DNA of 64,000 nucleotides from Paenibacillus agricola (lineage in GTDB: Bacteria; Bacillota; Bacilli; Paenibacillales; NBRC-103111): contig NZ_JAAOIW010000005.1 in the NCBI RefSeq assembly GCF_011440305.1, forward strand, positions 467,580-531,579, written 5' to 3'. The position numbers and the translations under genes were made by a program. Within the stretch, counting starts at the first letter, position 1, and each line of letters begins with the position of its first letter. Positions 27,337 through 36,374 of the stretch are shown here, piece after piece. Under the pieces are notes generated by a model. The model was not told the origin of the DNA. It did not search any database and was given only the letters and a program-made list of their open reading frames with translations.

Positions 27337-28107
27337 TTGTATCAAGAAGAGCGGTTGATCAGTATGCTGCAATTTTTGCAAGCCAACCACCGAATTAGCA
27401 TCGAAAATATTTGTGAGCTATTTGATGTTTCCAGAGATACCGCAAGGAGGGATATCATCAAGCTGGAGGAGCAGGGCCAAATTCTGCGGACTCGCGGCGG
27501 CGCGATCCTTCCTACTTTATCCAAGTCTGTTGCCACCTATATGGCAAGGCTTCATGATGAAACGACTACAGATTCCAAAAAAGTAATCGGTCGCCTAGCG
27601 GCTACACTACTGCATGATGGCGATTATTTGCTGCTGGATGCCTCAACGACCGTGCAATTGGCCGCTGAGCAAATACGCACCCATGACCATGTTGTCGTGA
27701 CCAATTCGATCGATATTGCCGGGATTCTTAATCAAAAGCAAGGAATTTCGATCCACCTTCTCGGAGGCATCCTGCATGCCGAGCATCGCTTTATATATGG
27801 AGCAAAGACGATTGAGATGCTGGGCGACTACCACGTCCACAAGCTGCTGATGGGTACGTGCGCGATTACTGAGGATGGGATTACGAATCCTTTTGAAGAA
27901 GAAGGGTATGTGACCAAGGAAATGATCCGGTGTGCCGACCAAGTCATCCTGCTGGCGGACCATACCAAATTTGGCATCAAGCACTTCCACCGGATAGCCG
28001 GTCTTGAATGTATCGACATTCTGATTACCGATCGTGAACCGGACGACGCCATGAAAGAAATATTACTCAAGCATGAAATCAACCTACTGGTTGCCAAAGG
28101 AGATTAA
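27337..28107 (+). CDS. DeoR/GlpR-family transcriptional repressor
   Basis: 256 residues with an N-terminal winged helix (ISIENICELFDVSRDTARRDI then ILRTRGGAI) and a C-terminal sugar-phosphate-sensing DeoR_C domain (DASTTVQLAAEQI, VVTNSIDIAG, LLGGILH, ADHTKFG). It starts at TTG 27337 with AAAGGAGG seven bases upstream. The gene leads a three-gene operon (5-bp gap to the HAD gene), so it probably represses itself and responds to a phosphorylated sugar handled by the next two proteins. Confidence 0.92.
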   Translation: MYQEERLISMLQFLQANHRISIENICELFDVSRDTARRDIIKLEEQGQILRTRGGAILPTLSKSVATYMARLHDETTTDSKKVIGRLAATLLHDGDYLLLDASTTVQLAAEQIRTHDHVVVTNSIDIAGILNQKQGISIHLLGGILHAEHRFIYGAKTIEMLGDYHVHKLLMGTCAITEDGITNPFEEEGYVTKEMIRCADQVILLADHTKFGIKHFHRIAGLECIDILITDREPDDAMKEILLKHEINLLVAKGD

Positions 28108-28112
28108 ACATT

Positions 28113-28931
28113 ATGATCAAATTAATTGTCAGCGATTTGGACGGAACCCTTCTGCAGAAGGGCCATATTGTAAAGCCTACTGACCAGGAAGCTTTGGCTA
28201 AAGCCAGTGCAGCCGGAATAATTGTCAGCATTGCTTCAGGACGGATGCACCCGGAGATTCTCCATATCGTCAAGGATTTACATATACAAGCCCATGCCAT
28301 CTCACAAAATGGCGCATACGTACATAACTCTGCCCATGAGCTGATCCAGCAAGACGTATTCGAGACCGAGCTTATAAAGCAATTGGCAACGACGGCGGCT
28401 GAGCTTCCGTTCTACACCATCTTGTGTGCCCCCGACCACTATGTGATTACAGAAATGAATGAAGGCTATGCCGCTCTGGAGGCCAACCTGCTGGCTCCAC
28501 TAAAAGTGATGCCCCATGCGGTTCAGGCTCTTGGAAGCGAGCTTATTTGCTCCAAGCTCTCGTATATCGGTCCTATTGAAGAGCTATTAAAGCTGCAACA
28601 GCAGTTGATCTCCACATACGGAGACAAGATCGACCCCTACATTTCGGATGTAAACTGCCTTGATGTCATGCCTCGCCATATCTCCAAAGGCCTTGCCTTA
28701 CAGGCCTTGCAAGCTTACCTAGGTGTTAATCCGGAAGAAACGATCTGTATTGGCGATTCCTTCAACGATATCTCAATGTTTCATGTAACGCCCAATAGCT
28801 TTGCCATCCGCACCAGCCACCTGGATGTCCAAGCCGAGGCAGCACATGTCGTGGATAGTGTAGCCGAAGCCATAGCATGGGTGCTGCAAGCCAATACCGA
28901 TGAAGCAGAAACGGGTGCAAAATTGTTATGA
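28113..28931 (+). CDS. Cof-type HAD-IIB sugar-phosphate phosphatase
   Basis: 272 residues. HAD motif I is SDLDGTLL (nucleophile Asp near residue 8), motif II is IASGRM, a Lys lies in HISKGLALQAL, and motif IV is CIGDSFNDISMF. The C2B cap matches Cof/YidA-type phosphatases that dephosphorylate hexose phosphates or similar small molecules. It overlaps the MFS gene by 4 bp (ATGA), so the two are translationally coupled. Confidence 0.92.
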   Translation: MIKLIVSDLDGTLLQKGHIVKPTDQEALAKASAAGIIVSIASGRMHPEILHIVKDLHIQAHAISQNGAYVHNSAHELIQQDVFETELIKQLATTAAELPFYTILCAPDHYVITEMNEGYAALEANLLAPLKVMPHAVQALGSELICSKLSYIGPIEELLKLQQQLISTYGDKIDPYISDVNCLDVMPRHISKGLALQALQAYLGVNPEETICIGDSFNDISMFHVTPNSFAIRTSHLDVQAEAAHVVDSVAEAIAWVLQANTDEAETGAKLL

Positions 28932-30118
28932 ATAAACTCATTTGGGTTTGCTGCTGTTTCTACCTGCTGATCGGTATTAATTCGGTCGTCATTGCCGCCC
29001 TGCTGCCTGAGCTGCTTAATTATTATGGACGTAATTATGCCGATGGCGGCAATCTGTTATTTGCCCAGTTTTGCGGCTTGCTGCTGGGCGTCCTTAGCCA
29101 ACCCTGGTTGTCCAAGAAGCTTGGGCGCACCAAGATGTTATCTTCAACCTTATGGCTTATATTTGCCGGGCTGCTGCTCATTGCAGTGCTACCGCCCTGG
29201 ATCTTCGTCCTCTGCCTGATTCCCTTGGTTGGCTTCGGCTCCGGCATTATTGAATCGACAATCGGCGCTATGATTATCGATACCATTAAAGAACGGACAG
29301 CGGTCGCTTTAAGCCGCCTGGAGGTGTTCTATGGCGTGGGTGCCTTGATCATGCCCATCCTGATCAGCATTCTTATAGCTTCGGGCCAGTGGAAGCTTAG
29401 CTTTTATGCCACCTGCTTGTTGGCCTTGGGACTGGCATGGGCATGGGCGCGTTTTAGCCGGAACCATGCACAGCTGCTACAGCAAAAACCTATAATTGAA
29501 AGCCATGGTCTTCCCCACCAGTATCAACAAGGCTTGCTGCCACTGGCAATGATATCTATATGTATAGCCGTATTTTTCATCTATGTAGGCCTTGAAATGA
29601 GCCTTGTGAATTTCTTGCCTTCCATCCTAATCGAAACCATGCAGCTTGATGCGGCTTTTGCTGCACTTAGCGTCAGCTTTTATTGGAGTGCCATGATTGC
29701 CGGACGTATGGTTTGCGGGCTGCTGGCAGAGCGTTTTGGCTACAAGCGTTACATGCTTTGGTGCGCTACGGGCACGCTATTCGTGCTGGCCTCCTTCCTG
29801 TTTGTACAAACGGTCTGGCTCGCCTTTGCCGTTATTACATTAATAGGACTGTTAATGTCCGGATTGTTCGCAATTGCGCTTATTTTTGCCAATAGCTTGT
29901 TTCCGGGACGCACTGAACAAACCACGAGTAAAATGATCGCAGCAAGTGGTCTAGGGGGGGCATGTATGTCTTGGCTAACGGGCCGATTTATGGAGAACAT
30001 CTCCGTCTTCTTTACGCTTAGCTTTCTGGTTGGGCTCTCACTGATATTGGTTGCGCTGCTTGTAGCTATGACACGAATGAAGCCTTCACAAATAGGATTA
30101 TCTGCGATCATAAAATAA
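28928..30118 (+). CDS. MFS transporter
   Basis: 396 residues, about 12 membrane helices in two halves, with the loop-2 motif degenerate as SKKLGRTK and a second-half copy AERFGYKRY. It resembles FucP/YfkF-like sugar or drug MFS proteins. Given the operon with a DeoR regulator and a HAD phosphatase it may export or import a sugar or its dephosphorylated product; this is inference. Confidence 0.88.
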   Translation: MNKLIWVCCCFYLLIGINSVVIAALLPELLNYYGRNYADGGNLLFAQFCGLLLGVLSQPWLSKKLGRTKMLSSTLWLIFAGLLLIAVLPPWIFVLCLIPLVGFGSGIIESTIGAMIIDTIKERTAVALSRLEVFYGVGALIMPILISILIASGQWKLSFYATCLLALGLAWAWARFSRNHAQLLQQKPIIESHGLPHQYQQGLLPLAMISICIAVFFIYVGLEMSLVNFLPSILIETMQLDAAFAALSVSFYWSAMIAGRMVCGLLAERFGYKRYMLWCATGTLFVLASFLFVQTVWLAFAVITLIGLLMSGLFAIALIFANSLFPGRTEQTTSKMIAASGLGGACMSWLTGRFMENISVFFTLSFLVGLSLILVALLVAMTRMKPSQIGLSAIIK

Positions 30119-30195
30119 ATAGTTGCAATTCTTATAATTCCCAGTATAATACTCGGTATAAGCATTTTACTTATCCCGAACGGAGTGTTGATCTT

Positions 30196-30537
30196 ATGTC
30201 TGCCCCAACTTTAAATAAATTAGCCCAAGCGTGGGTGGATGATTATTTGGATCTCTACAACTACGCGAAACATATCAGTGACGAACAATGGCAACAGCAA
30301 ATTATAGAGGTATTAGCGAACAAGGATTTGCTCCTTCAAGCTTACGCCCAAGAAATGCAACAAAAATTAAAGCAGGATTTATGGAAAATGTTCGATGCCA
30401 TTAATCGTCATATGCTGGAAATATATGCCGAATTACGCAAAAGCCAGGATCAACAGCAAGTGGAATATTTAAGGAAACAGGTGTGGGATTTAAAATCACA
30501 GCGGGTAGATATTTCGCGAAAAATCAGAAGAGGATAG
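30196..30537 (+). CDS. hypothetical coiled-coil protein, 113 aa
   Basis: Soluble, almost wholly helical protein, rich in Gln, Leu and Lys (LLLQAYAQEMQQKLKQDLW, QDQQQVEYLRKQVWDLKSQR). No family recognised. A CGGAG lies about 12 bases before the ATG. It is 77 bp after the MFS gene and could be separately transcribed. Plausibly a sporulation or surface-associated helical protein, but nothing in the sequence proves it. Confidence 0.6.
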   Translation: MSAPTLNKLAQAWVDDYLDLYNYAKHISDEQWQQQIIEVLANKDLLLQAYAQEMQQKLKQDLWKMFDAINRHMLEIYAELRKSQDQQQVEYLRKQVWDLKSQRVDISRKIRRG

Positions 30538-30556
30538 CCAAGTGGATAAATAAGTG

Positions 30557-30704
30557 GCATGCAGACGACCGCTCTGCCAGTGGGATGGATCGAAAGGTTA
30601 GCAGTTGACTGCCCAACCTGCGGAAATCAATAGCATGCAGCTTACTGCTCTGCTCATATTTTATTAAAAAATCATAGCATGCAGTTGACTACTCTGCTCA
30701 TATT
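30557..30704. repeat. short interspersed direct repeats
   Basis: Three copies of GCATGCAGnnnACynCTCTGCyCATATT start at 30557 (left part only), 30633 and 30677; a fragment (AGCAGTTGACTGCCC) lies near 30599. Each copy opens with the palindrome GCATGC. The block lies just downstream of the Met-rich gene and fills most of the gap to the previous gene. Confidence 0.7.
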
Positions 30705-30730
30705 CATCGGGAAATGAATATGTATATGAC

Positions 30731-30961
30731 TTACATTGAAGTTGCTTTCATTTCACGCATCGTCGTCATCATCATTGTCATCATTTCGTCGCATTCTTGC
30801 ATTTTGGACATCATCATACTCATATCCATGTTTTCCATCATGTTCATTTCAGTCATTTTGTCCATCATGGATTTCATGGACTTCATCTTGCACATCATAT
30901 CTTCCATACACATGCCCATCATCATTTCCATGCACATTTTATTCATATTCATCATTTCCAT
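30731..30961 (-). CDS. extreme methionine-rich small protein
   Basis: 76 residues of which 35 are Met (46%) and four Cys (positions 10, 18, 24, 57); the rest are mostly Glu, Lys, Asp, Ser, Thr and Asn. There is no Leu, Ile, Val, Phe, Pro, Trp, Tyr or His and only one Ala. The motif CMEMMMGMCM near the N-terminus clusters thioethers and thiols. GAGGAGG lies eight bases before the ATG, and synonymous codons are mixed (AAC/AAT, GAC/GAT, TCC/TCA/AGT), so this is a maintained protein rather than an expanded triplet. No signal peptide. Soft-metal (Cu(I), Ag) binding or scavenging of oxidants would suit the composition, but function is unknown. Confidence 0.75.
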   Translation of the reverse strand: MEMMNMNKMCMEMMMGMCMEDMMCKMKSMKSMMDKMTEMNMMENMDMSMMMSKMQECDEMMTMMMTTMREMKATSM

Positions 30962-31075
30962 ATTGGCTGCCTCCTCTCAAGCTAATCCATACTAATATTT
31001 CCAGTTACTTGGTACATTCGTTACCTTACTATAATCCATGTAAAAAATCAAGATTTGTTATGTTTTTTCAAATGT

Positions 31076-31123
31076 AAAACAAGCCTCCAACCCACTTTGT
31101 ATGTGGCGTTGGAGGCTTGTTTT
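31076..31123. terminator. strong bidirectional terminator
   Basis: A 16-bp perfect stem: 31076-31091 (AAAACAAGCCTCCAAC) with 31108-31123. T-runs on both sides. It ends the leftward FapA-GAF operon and separates it from the Met-rich gene. Confidence 0.92.
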
Positions 31124-31151
31124 TGGGCTCAAATTTACTACCAGCTCTCGA

Positions 31152-33119
31152 CTAATCCGTGTAGGAATAGGTAAGTACCGCCTCTAGGTCGTGCTGGTTG
31201 GGGACTTGCCGCCACTGTAGGTCGGCAATTGGCTCAGCGCTAATCATAAAGTGGTAGCCATCGAAGCTAAATAACATCTGCTCGCTACCCTGCCCGCTTT
31301 CTGTTGAATCGGCTTGTAAGGCAGCGGCAAATGGATGCTCCTTGTACACTTGGTAGCTAACAAAGAAATCAATCTGGTACAGCTCCCAGCCTTTGATATG
31401 CTCTTTCAGGGCCCGTATAAAAGCACGACGCTCATCAGGCTTATACTGCTCACGGACGGTGCTGGTAACACTCATCTGGTGAAGCACGGGAGATATGTTT
31501 TTGGCAACAGTATCCACCACCAGCACTTCCTCTTCCTGCAGCGAGGAGGCCGCCTCAAGAACGATCAGGAAGCCAAGCGGATAGGGGTTATAGGCGCGGA
31601 CCAGGCGGCTGCCTAAAGTAAGCGGAGCAATAACGGCACCATTGCTGGCTCCCATCCATTGCAGCACTTCCTCTGAAAAAAAGCATGCTGCTCCGTCTTC
31701 CATATAATCGGATAAAGTCTCTCCCTCGATGCAAGCCTCTGCCCAGTCAGGCAACGGCAAGCTCAGGACCGTTCGCCCTTTAATATCTACAGCTTTTTCC
31801 ACGGCAGGCGACAAGTCGCCTGTGAAGAGGTCTGTTGCCAAATCTATTGCCGGGTCCTCACTTACCTGCTCCTCAGCCGTTGCTTTTGGTTCCCAGCCTA
31901 TCGCTTCCTTTACGATATAATCATCGCCCTCTCGAAGGCAAATCATGGCCTTACGAATACCAAAAGACTTCTGGAGTGTCTTCAAGGTGAAATAACACAG
32001 CTCATCAGGTGTTGTGCATTCATTTAAATTACGAATCAGCTTGTTGAGCGTAACCAACAATTTCAGCTTTATTTCTGCGCTTTCGCGCTGTCTGTTCGCC
32101 TCTTGAAACAGTATAGCATTGGAAATAGCGATAAACGTGGAGGTAGCCAGCGATTCAATCAGCTCAAATGTAGACTCATCGTAAACACGGTCGTTCACGG
32201 GCAAGCTGAGTGTGACTATCCCGATGATCCGTTCCTTCACGATCAGAATAATATATTCAGCTTCCAGCTCCAGCAGCTGCTCCGGATTTACGAACAACGC
32301 ACGTATACGTTCTTGGTCTCTCACCCTATGCAGCACGACAGGTCCGTTATAAGCCAATCCATATAATTCAAAATCACCATAATAGTTTTTGTAGGAAGTC
32401 ACATTCCGATAGCCTGTAATTTTAAGCCTGCCCGTAATCGGGTCAACAACCCCAAAAGATGTGATTTGGCTGGAGGAAACCTCGCTGAATACATCGGTCG
32501 CAATTTCATGCAGGCGATACAGGTGAACTTCGGAGAGCAAGGCCTTGGTGCTATGGTTAATGGCAAATAAATTAAATATTTTCTGATCCAGCATATGGTT
32601 GGATTGCTGTAATTCGTCAAAATGCTTGCTGTTCTCCAAGGAATTGTTAATAAGTCGCATTAGCGTATCCGACATGACCACATCTTCGGCTGTGAACCTC
32701 CCCATGATCTTGCCGTTAGACACGATAAAGCCGTGCAAGCTGTCGTCGATCATTAAAGGGATGACCCATTTCATATCAAAATGCGCTACATCCTTGGGAT
32801 CAAAGAAAGCCGCAAAGTCGCTATTAACCGTCCGCCCGTGGAAGGTTACGAGCCGCCGTAGCTGTCCCGTATAAGGAATAAAATATTCCTTGTCGGAATA
32901 CAACCGTTTTTGCTTCATAACGAAACGTTCGCCATCTCTAATAAAAAGCGCTGACGCATTTAATGTCAAAATTTCATTAATAAATTCGAATGAAAATTCG
33001 GAAAGCTGCTCTATGTGAAAGCGTTGCGTGAAAAACTCAATAGCTAGTAGCAGCCCTTCAAAACGATAAGATGTGTGGTTAGAATCTCCTGAATCAATAT
33101 GCATATTTGAAGATGTCAT
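31152..33119 (-). CDS. multi-GAF-domain protein
   Basis: 655-residue cytoplasmic protein without a kinase, cyclase or HTH domain. GAF-like modules can be seen at about residues 35-180 (MKWVIPLMIDDSLHGFIV), 200-340 (YIILIVKERIIGIVTLSL) and 360-530 (GAVIAPLTLGSRL, LGFLIVLEAA), and the C-terminal 120 residues are unassigned. The GTG at 33140 opens the frame, but AGGGGGG lies eight bases before the ATG at 33119. It follows the FapA-domain gene with an 18-bp gap. A sensory or scaffold role is likely; its ligand and output are unknown. Confidence 0.75.
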   Translation of the reverse strand: MTSSNMHIDSGDSNHTSYRFEGLLLAIEFFTQRFHIEQLSEFSFEFINEILTLNASALFIRDGERFVMKQKRLYSDKEYFIPYTGQLRRLVTFHGRTVNSDFAAFFDPKDVAHFDMKWVIPLMIDDSLHGFIVSNGKIMGRFTAEDVVMSDTLMRLINNSLENSKHFDELQQSNHMLDQKIFNLFAINHSTKALLSEVHLYRLHEIATDVFSEVSSSQITSFGVVDPITGRLKITGYRNVTSYKNYYGDFELYGLAYNGPVVLHRVRDQERIRALFVNPEQLLELEAEYIILIVKERIIGIVTLSLPVNDRVYDESTFELIESLATSTFIAISNAILFQEANRQRESAEIKLKLLVTLNKLIRNLNECTTPDELCYFTLKTLQKSFGIRKAMICLREGDDYIVKEAIGWEPKATAEEQVSEDPAIDLATDLFTGDLSPAVEKAVDIKGRTVLSLPLPDWAEACIEGETLSDYMEDGAACFFSEEVLQWMGASNGAVIAPLTLGSRLVRAYNPYPLGFLIVLEAASSLQEEEVLVVDTVAKNISPVLHQMSVTSTVREQYKPDERRAFIRALKEHIKGWELYQIDFFVSYQVYKEHPFAAALQADSTESGQGSEQMLFSFDGYHFMISAEPIADLQWRQVPNQHDLEAVLTYSYTD

Positions 33120-33136
33120 CTGGAGAACCCCCCTAA

Positions 33137-34720
33137 TCACTCATAAAAGAGCTTATTTTCACTAACATAAAAGCTGCCTGTTGTAATGAATTCAATATGC
33201 TTTTCCATCTCTTTTATTTGAATAATCGTGCGAGGGAATGCTTTACGGATGATCGCGATCTCACCATCACCTTTGGCACTTAAATACGACATCAGTTTTT
33301 GCCTTGTTTCTTCTAGCTGGTGAATTTTATCCATGGATGACTCTTGCTTGGCCCAGTAATAAATAAAATCCTTCTTTGGGATGCCATCATTGGCTTTGGC
33401 GGGCTCTCCTTCTTCATCGAATATATCAACCTCTTTGCGAATCTTTTCAACCTCACTTAATAGATCCTGGTATTCCTTCAGAAGGTTTTCCAGCTCTTTT
33501 TTCACCTCGTTACGGTTAAAGCCCTCAATTTGTACTACCGTTGGCCGCTCCATCTCATTGCCGATATAAGCTGATACTACCTGCACTTGTGCCTGGACAA
33601 GCCCTCCAATAATTTTCCCCCTTATTTTATCCAGATACACATACTTCGCGTATAGCTTACTGCCCATCGCATACAAACCAATATTAATTTTCTCGCCCGC
33701 CCGAATGGTGCAATCATTGGCCAGCTTTACAAAAACATCTCGTTCTGCCGTAATCACAGCACGTTCTTTGCCAAATATACCGCCTTTGATATATATATCA
33801 CCCGTCTCGGAAGTGATGCTCTCTACCGCACCAATACCCATCGTGCCCAGAATCGAAATATCCTGGGTAGCTTTGACCGAGTACCCATCGGTCACGGTCC
33901 CGGTAATCTGAATACTGCCATCATAATCAATATTACCCGTCTTTGGACCTACATCGCCATGAATCGTTAATACTTTTTGAACCGAAATATTACGTCCTAG
34001 CATCATGATCGCTCCCGTAATTTTGGCTCGTAGCTCGGTCTTACCCTCCATCACTACTTCTTCAACGGTTTCTTTATCGTAATATAGCGGCTTATCCCGC
34101 CCTGTCCTCGCTGGCACGATACTGCCTTTGAGCGTACGGCCTGGGATACCTTCGGTAGCAAAAACCTTTTCCCCCAGCCATGCGCCTACTTCAACCTCAT
34201 CGATAAAATTCAACTCATAATAGTCGGCACTGCCATCCTGGTGAATGGTCGGCTTGCGCTCAGACAGTTCATAGTAGCGAATAATTGCATCCTCGCCATT
34301 AATGGGCGCTTTGCCCTGTGCGATGATTAGCTCCTGATTCGTATAGGGCCCATTAAGCGTATCATACAGAATACCCTCTGTTATCCCCTTTTGCTGGAGG
34401 GCTTTAAAAATCTCACTCGTAATTTCGCGATGCTTTGCCTTAAAATCTTCTTCACCAAGGTGCAGGCGCACAGTAACTCTCATGTGGTCGGGACTGAAAT
34501 TAAGCTCGTATTCTGGCTTCAAGCGGCCTACTTCCACACGGTCTGAAAGGCTTTGCTGAATGGCATTGCGCAAATTCCCAAATTGGGTAATCTGGACACG
34601 AGGAATCGCTTGAAGCACCTTATTAAATTCTGTAAATGGGTACTCAGGTGCAAATACAGATATGTAAACCCGGTTCTCCACTGCGGTTAGAGTGAAGTAT
34701 TCGTTTGAGAATATATTCAT
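33137..34720 (-). CDS. FapA (DUF342) domain protein
   Basis: 527 residues with the FapA/DUF342 region: EVEVGAWLGEKVFATEGIPG, then repeated short beta-strand units with glycine turns (SGDVGPKTGNI-like, DISILGTMGIGAVESI, GDIYIKGGIFGKERAV), a likely polymer-building bactofilin-like beta-helix. A coiled coil follows (ELENLLKEYQDLLSEVEKIRK) near residues 415-445. GAGGAGG lies before the ATG at 34720, so the upstream start at 34741 is rejected. It is divergent from the ATP-grasp array. Family members occur in spore formers and motile bacteria; the molecular role is unclear. Confidence 0.8.
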   Translation of the reverse strand: MNIFSNEYFTLTAVENRVYISVFAPEYPFTEFNKVLQAIPRVQITQFGNLRNAIQQSLSDRVEVGRLKPEYELNFSPDHMRVTVRLHLGEEDFKAKHREITSEIFKALQQKGITEGILYDTLNGPYTNQELIIAQGKAPINGEDAIIRYYELSERKPTIHQDGSADYYELNFIDEVEVGAWLGEKVFATEGIPGRTLKGSIVPARTGRDKPLYYDKETVEEVVMEGKTELRAKITGAIMMLGRNISVQKVLTIHGDVGPKTGNIDYDGSIQITGTVTDGYSVKATQDISILGTMGIGAVESITSETGDIYIKGGIFGKERAVITAERDVFVKLANDCTIRAGEKINIGLYAMGSKLYAKYVYLDKIRGKIIGGLVQAQVQVVSAYIGNEMERPTVVQIEGFNRNEVKKELENLLKEYQDLLSEVEKIRKEVDIFDEEGEPAKANDGIPKKDFIYYWAKQESSMDKIHQLEETRQKLMSYLSAKGDGEIAIIRKAFPRTIIQIKEMEKHIEFITTGSFYVSENKLFYE

Positions 34721-34865
34721 TAGGTCTACCTCCTCTAACATACCTATCTATACCTACTTAAAATTAGACAAATTTCGCATATTACCTTCCTCACATAGGT
34801 ATTTTGTCTCAAATTTAACAAAATATTTTTATAATTAGTAAAAGGTTGTCTTTATAGTTTCTTTT

Positions 34866-34893
34866 CACCAAGGGGAAAACGCCCTCATATGAT
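34866..34893 (+). promoter_or_regulatory. possible sigma-K promoter before the ATP-grasp array
   Basis: CACC (34866-34869) and CATATGAT (34886-34893), 16 bases apart, fit the loose sigma-K pattern (AC ... CATAnnnT). It lies about 53 bp before the first YheD-type gene, whose B. subtilis relatives are spore-coat associated. The consensus is weak, so this is tentative. Confidence 0.3.
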
Positions 34894-34946
34894 GGAGTAG
34901 TTCATTTGTTCAGCCCAAGAGTCGGCGCAAGGAAGGAGTTGCAAGA

Positions 34947-36314
34947 GTGAAAAGAACGAAGGTCAAGATCCAAATTCAGCCTGCCGGTACACTGATAGAC
35001 GATCACACCATTATGCTTAGCGATGCCTTGGTGAAAAAATGGAAGATCCCAACGCAATCATCGCTACAGCTGCGCTTTGGCTCAGCCAAACATGAGGTGA
35101 AGGTCGTTCCCCTGCCCCAAGCCGGCGCCCTTCGGATCCATGACTCCATAGCCGCTAAATGGGGGCTTGCCCAAGGCATTCCGCTATGCCTTCACTATAA
35201 ATCGTCCACTCGCACGATCCACATCGGTCCGCTAATCAGCGTTATGGTTAGCCGTGTCCATGCTGGAGCACCCGAGCGGCCATTTGGCAATGTAACTGCT
35301 TTTTGCCGTGAGATGGATGATGCTTGCCGCCTGTACGGCGCCGCCGTTTTTTTCGTGACGCCTGATGAGGTATCCGGTTCTGGTGATACAGTAAAAGGCT
35401 GGCATTATGCAGGCAGATGGATAAAACGGACATTTCCGTTGCCCCATATTATTTATAACCGGCTGACATCCCGCAGGTACGAAAATCGCGCCAATGTCCA
35501 GCACTTTATACGCCATGCCAAATCGCAGCAGCAAACCATTTTATTTAATGAGAAATATTTAAACAAGACTGAAGTATTCGATGCGCTTCGCAAGGAAAGC
35601 GGACTTCCTATCTATTTGCCCGATTCGCATTTGCTGCATAATCGACAGCTTTTGAAAATGATGTGCACGAAATATTCGACTGTTTTTTTAAAACCCATTA
35701 CTGGGAGCCTTGGCAAAGGAATTATTCGTATTAAAAGACAGACGGATGGAAGTTATATGTGTCATTTTACCAATTTGAATGGTTCACGTAAACAAACATT
35801 TGGAAATTTACAACAACTCAGCAATTATCTATCCCCCAAAATTAAAAAGCAGCGCTACCAAATCCAGCAAGGGCTGACGCTTATTTCGGTAAGCAAGCGT
35901 CCTGTGGATTTCCGTGCTTTGGTGCAATTAAATGAAACCGGGCAATGGAGCGTTACTTCGATTGTGGCAAGGACGGCGGGGAACAATCATTTTGTCTCCA
36001 ATCTGGCTAGAGGCGGCAGCCTGTCAACGGTACGGGAAGCACTTGCCAGATCGAATTCGAGCGCAACTGGGGGAGGGGCATTAAAGCTGAGGCGCGCCGC
36101 CTTGGCGATCGCTAAAGGGATTGAAACGCAAGTCCCGGGGCATTTTGCGGAATTAGGTATAGACCTGGCCATGGATACGCAAGGCAAAGTATGGCTGTTG
36201 GAGGTTAACTCCAAGCCTTCCAAGGATGACAATACACCATTGCCAGGGGCGCGAACCATACGCCCTTCCATAAAGAAGGTCGTGCAATATTCACGTTTTG
36301 CCGCAAAGTTTTAA
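34947..36314 (+). CDS. YheD-type coat-associated ATP-grasp protein (first copy)
   Basis: 455 residues, the YheD length. An N-terminal ~100-residue beta-rich domain precedes an ATP-grasp fold: VFLKPITGSLGKGIIRI (nucleotide-binding loop), PVDFRALVQLNE, and ELGIDLAMDTQGKVWLLEVNSKPSKD (metal-binding Asp/Glu/Asn). ATP-grasp enzymes join a carboxylate to an amine, so it likely ligates an amino acid or peptide to a coat or cortex component; the substrate is unknown. It starts at GTG 34947 with GGAAGGAG eight bases upstream and is the first of five tandem paralogues. Confidence 0.88.
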   Translation: MKRTKVKIQIQPAGTLIDDHTIMLSDALVKKWKIPTQSSLQLRFGSAKHEVKVVPLPQAGALRIHDSIAAKWGLAQGIPLCLHYKSSTRTIHIGPLISVMVSRVHAGAPERPFGNVTAFCREMDDACRLYGAAVFFVTPDEVSGSGDTVKGWHYAGRWIKRTFPLPHIIYNRLTSRRYENRANVQHFIRHAKSQQQTILFNEKYLNKTEVFDALRKESGLPIYLPDSHLLHNRQLLKMMCTKYSTVFLKPITGSLGKGIIRIKRQTDGSYMCHFTNLNGSRKQTFGNLQQLSNYLSPKIKKQRYQIQQGLTLISVSKRPVDFRALVQLNETGQWSVTSIVARTAGNNHFVSNLARGGSLSTVREALARSNSSATGGGALKLRRAALAIAKGIETQVPGHFAELGIDLAMDTQGKVWLLEVNSKPSKDDNTPLPGARTIRPSIKKVVQYSRFAAKF

Positions 36315-36374
36315 AGAGCGAGCAGTGCAGCGAATGAAAAGCCTCTAACAGGCTAAGGAAGGGAGTTGAGGGCT

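Noticed and set aside
30797..30985. His-rich open frame (many HH pairs) on the plus strand opposite the Met-rich gene
   Set aside because: CAT is the complement of ATG, so a Met-rich gene automatically gives a His-rich frame on the other strand. The minus strand has the clear SD and ATG; the plus strand has no supporting SD.
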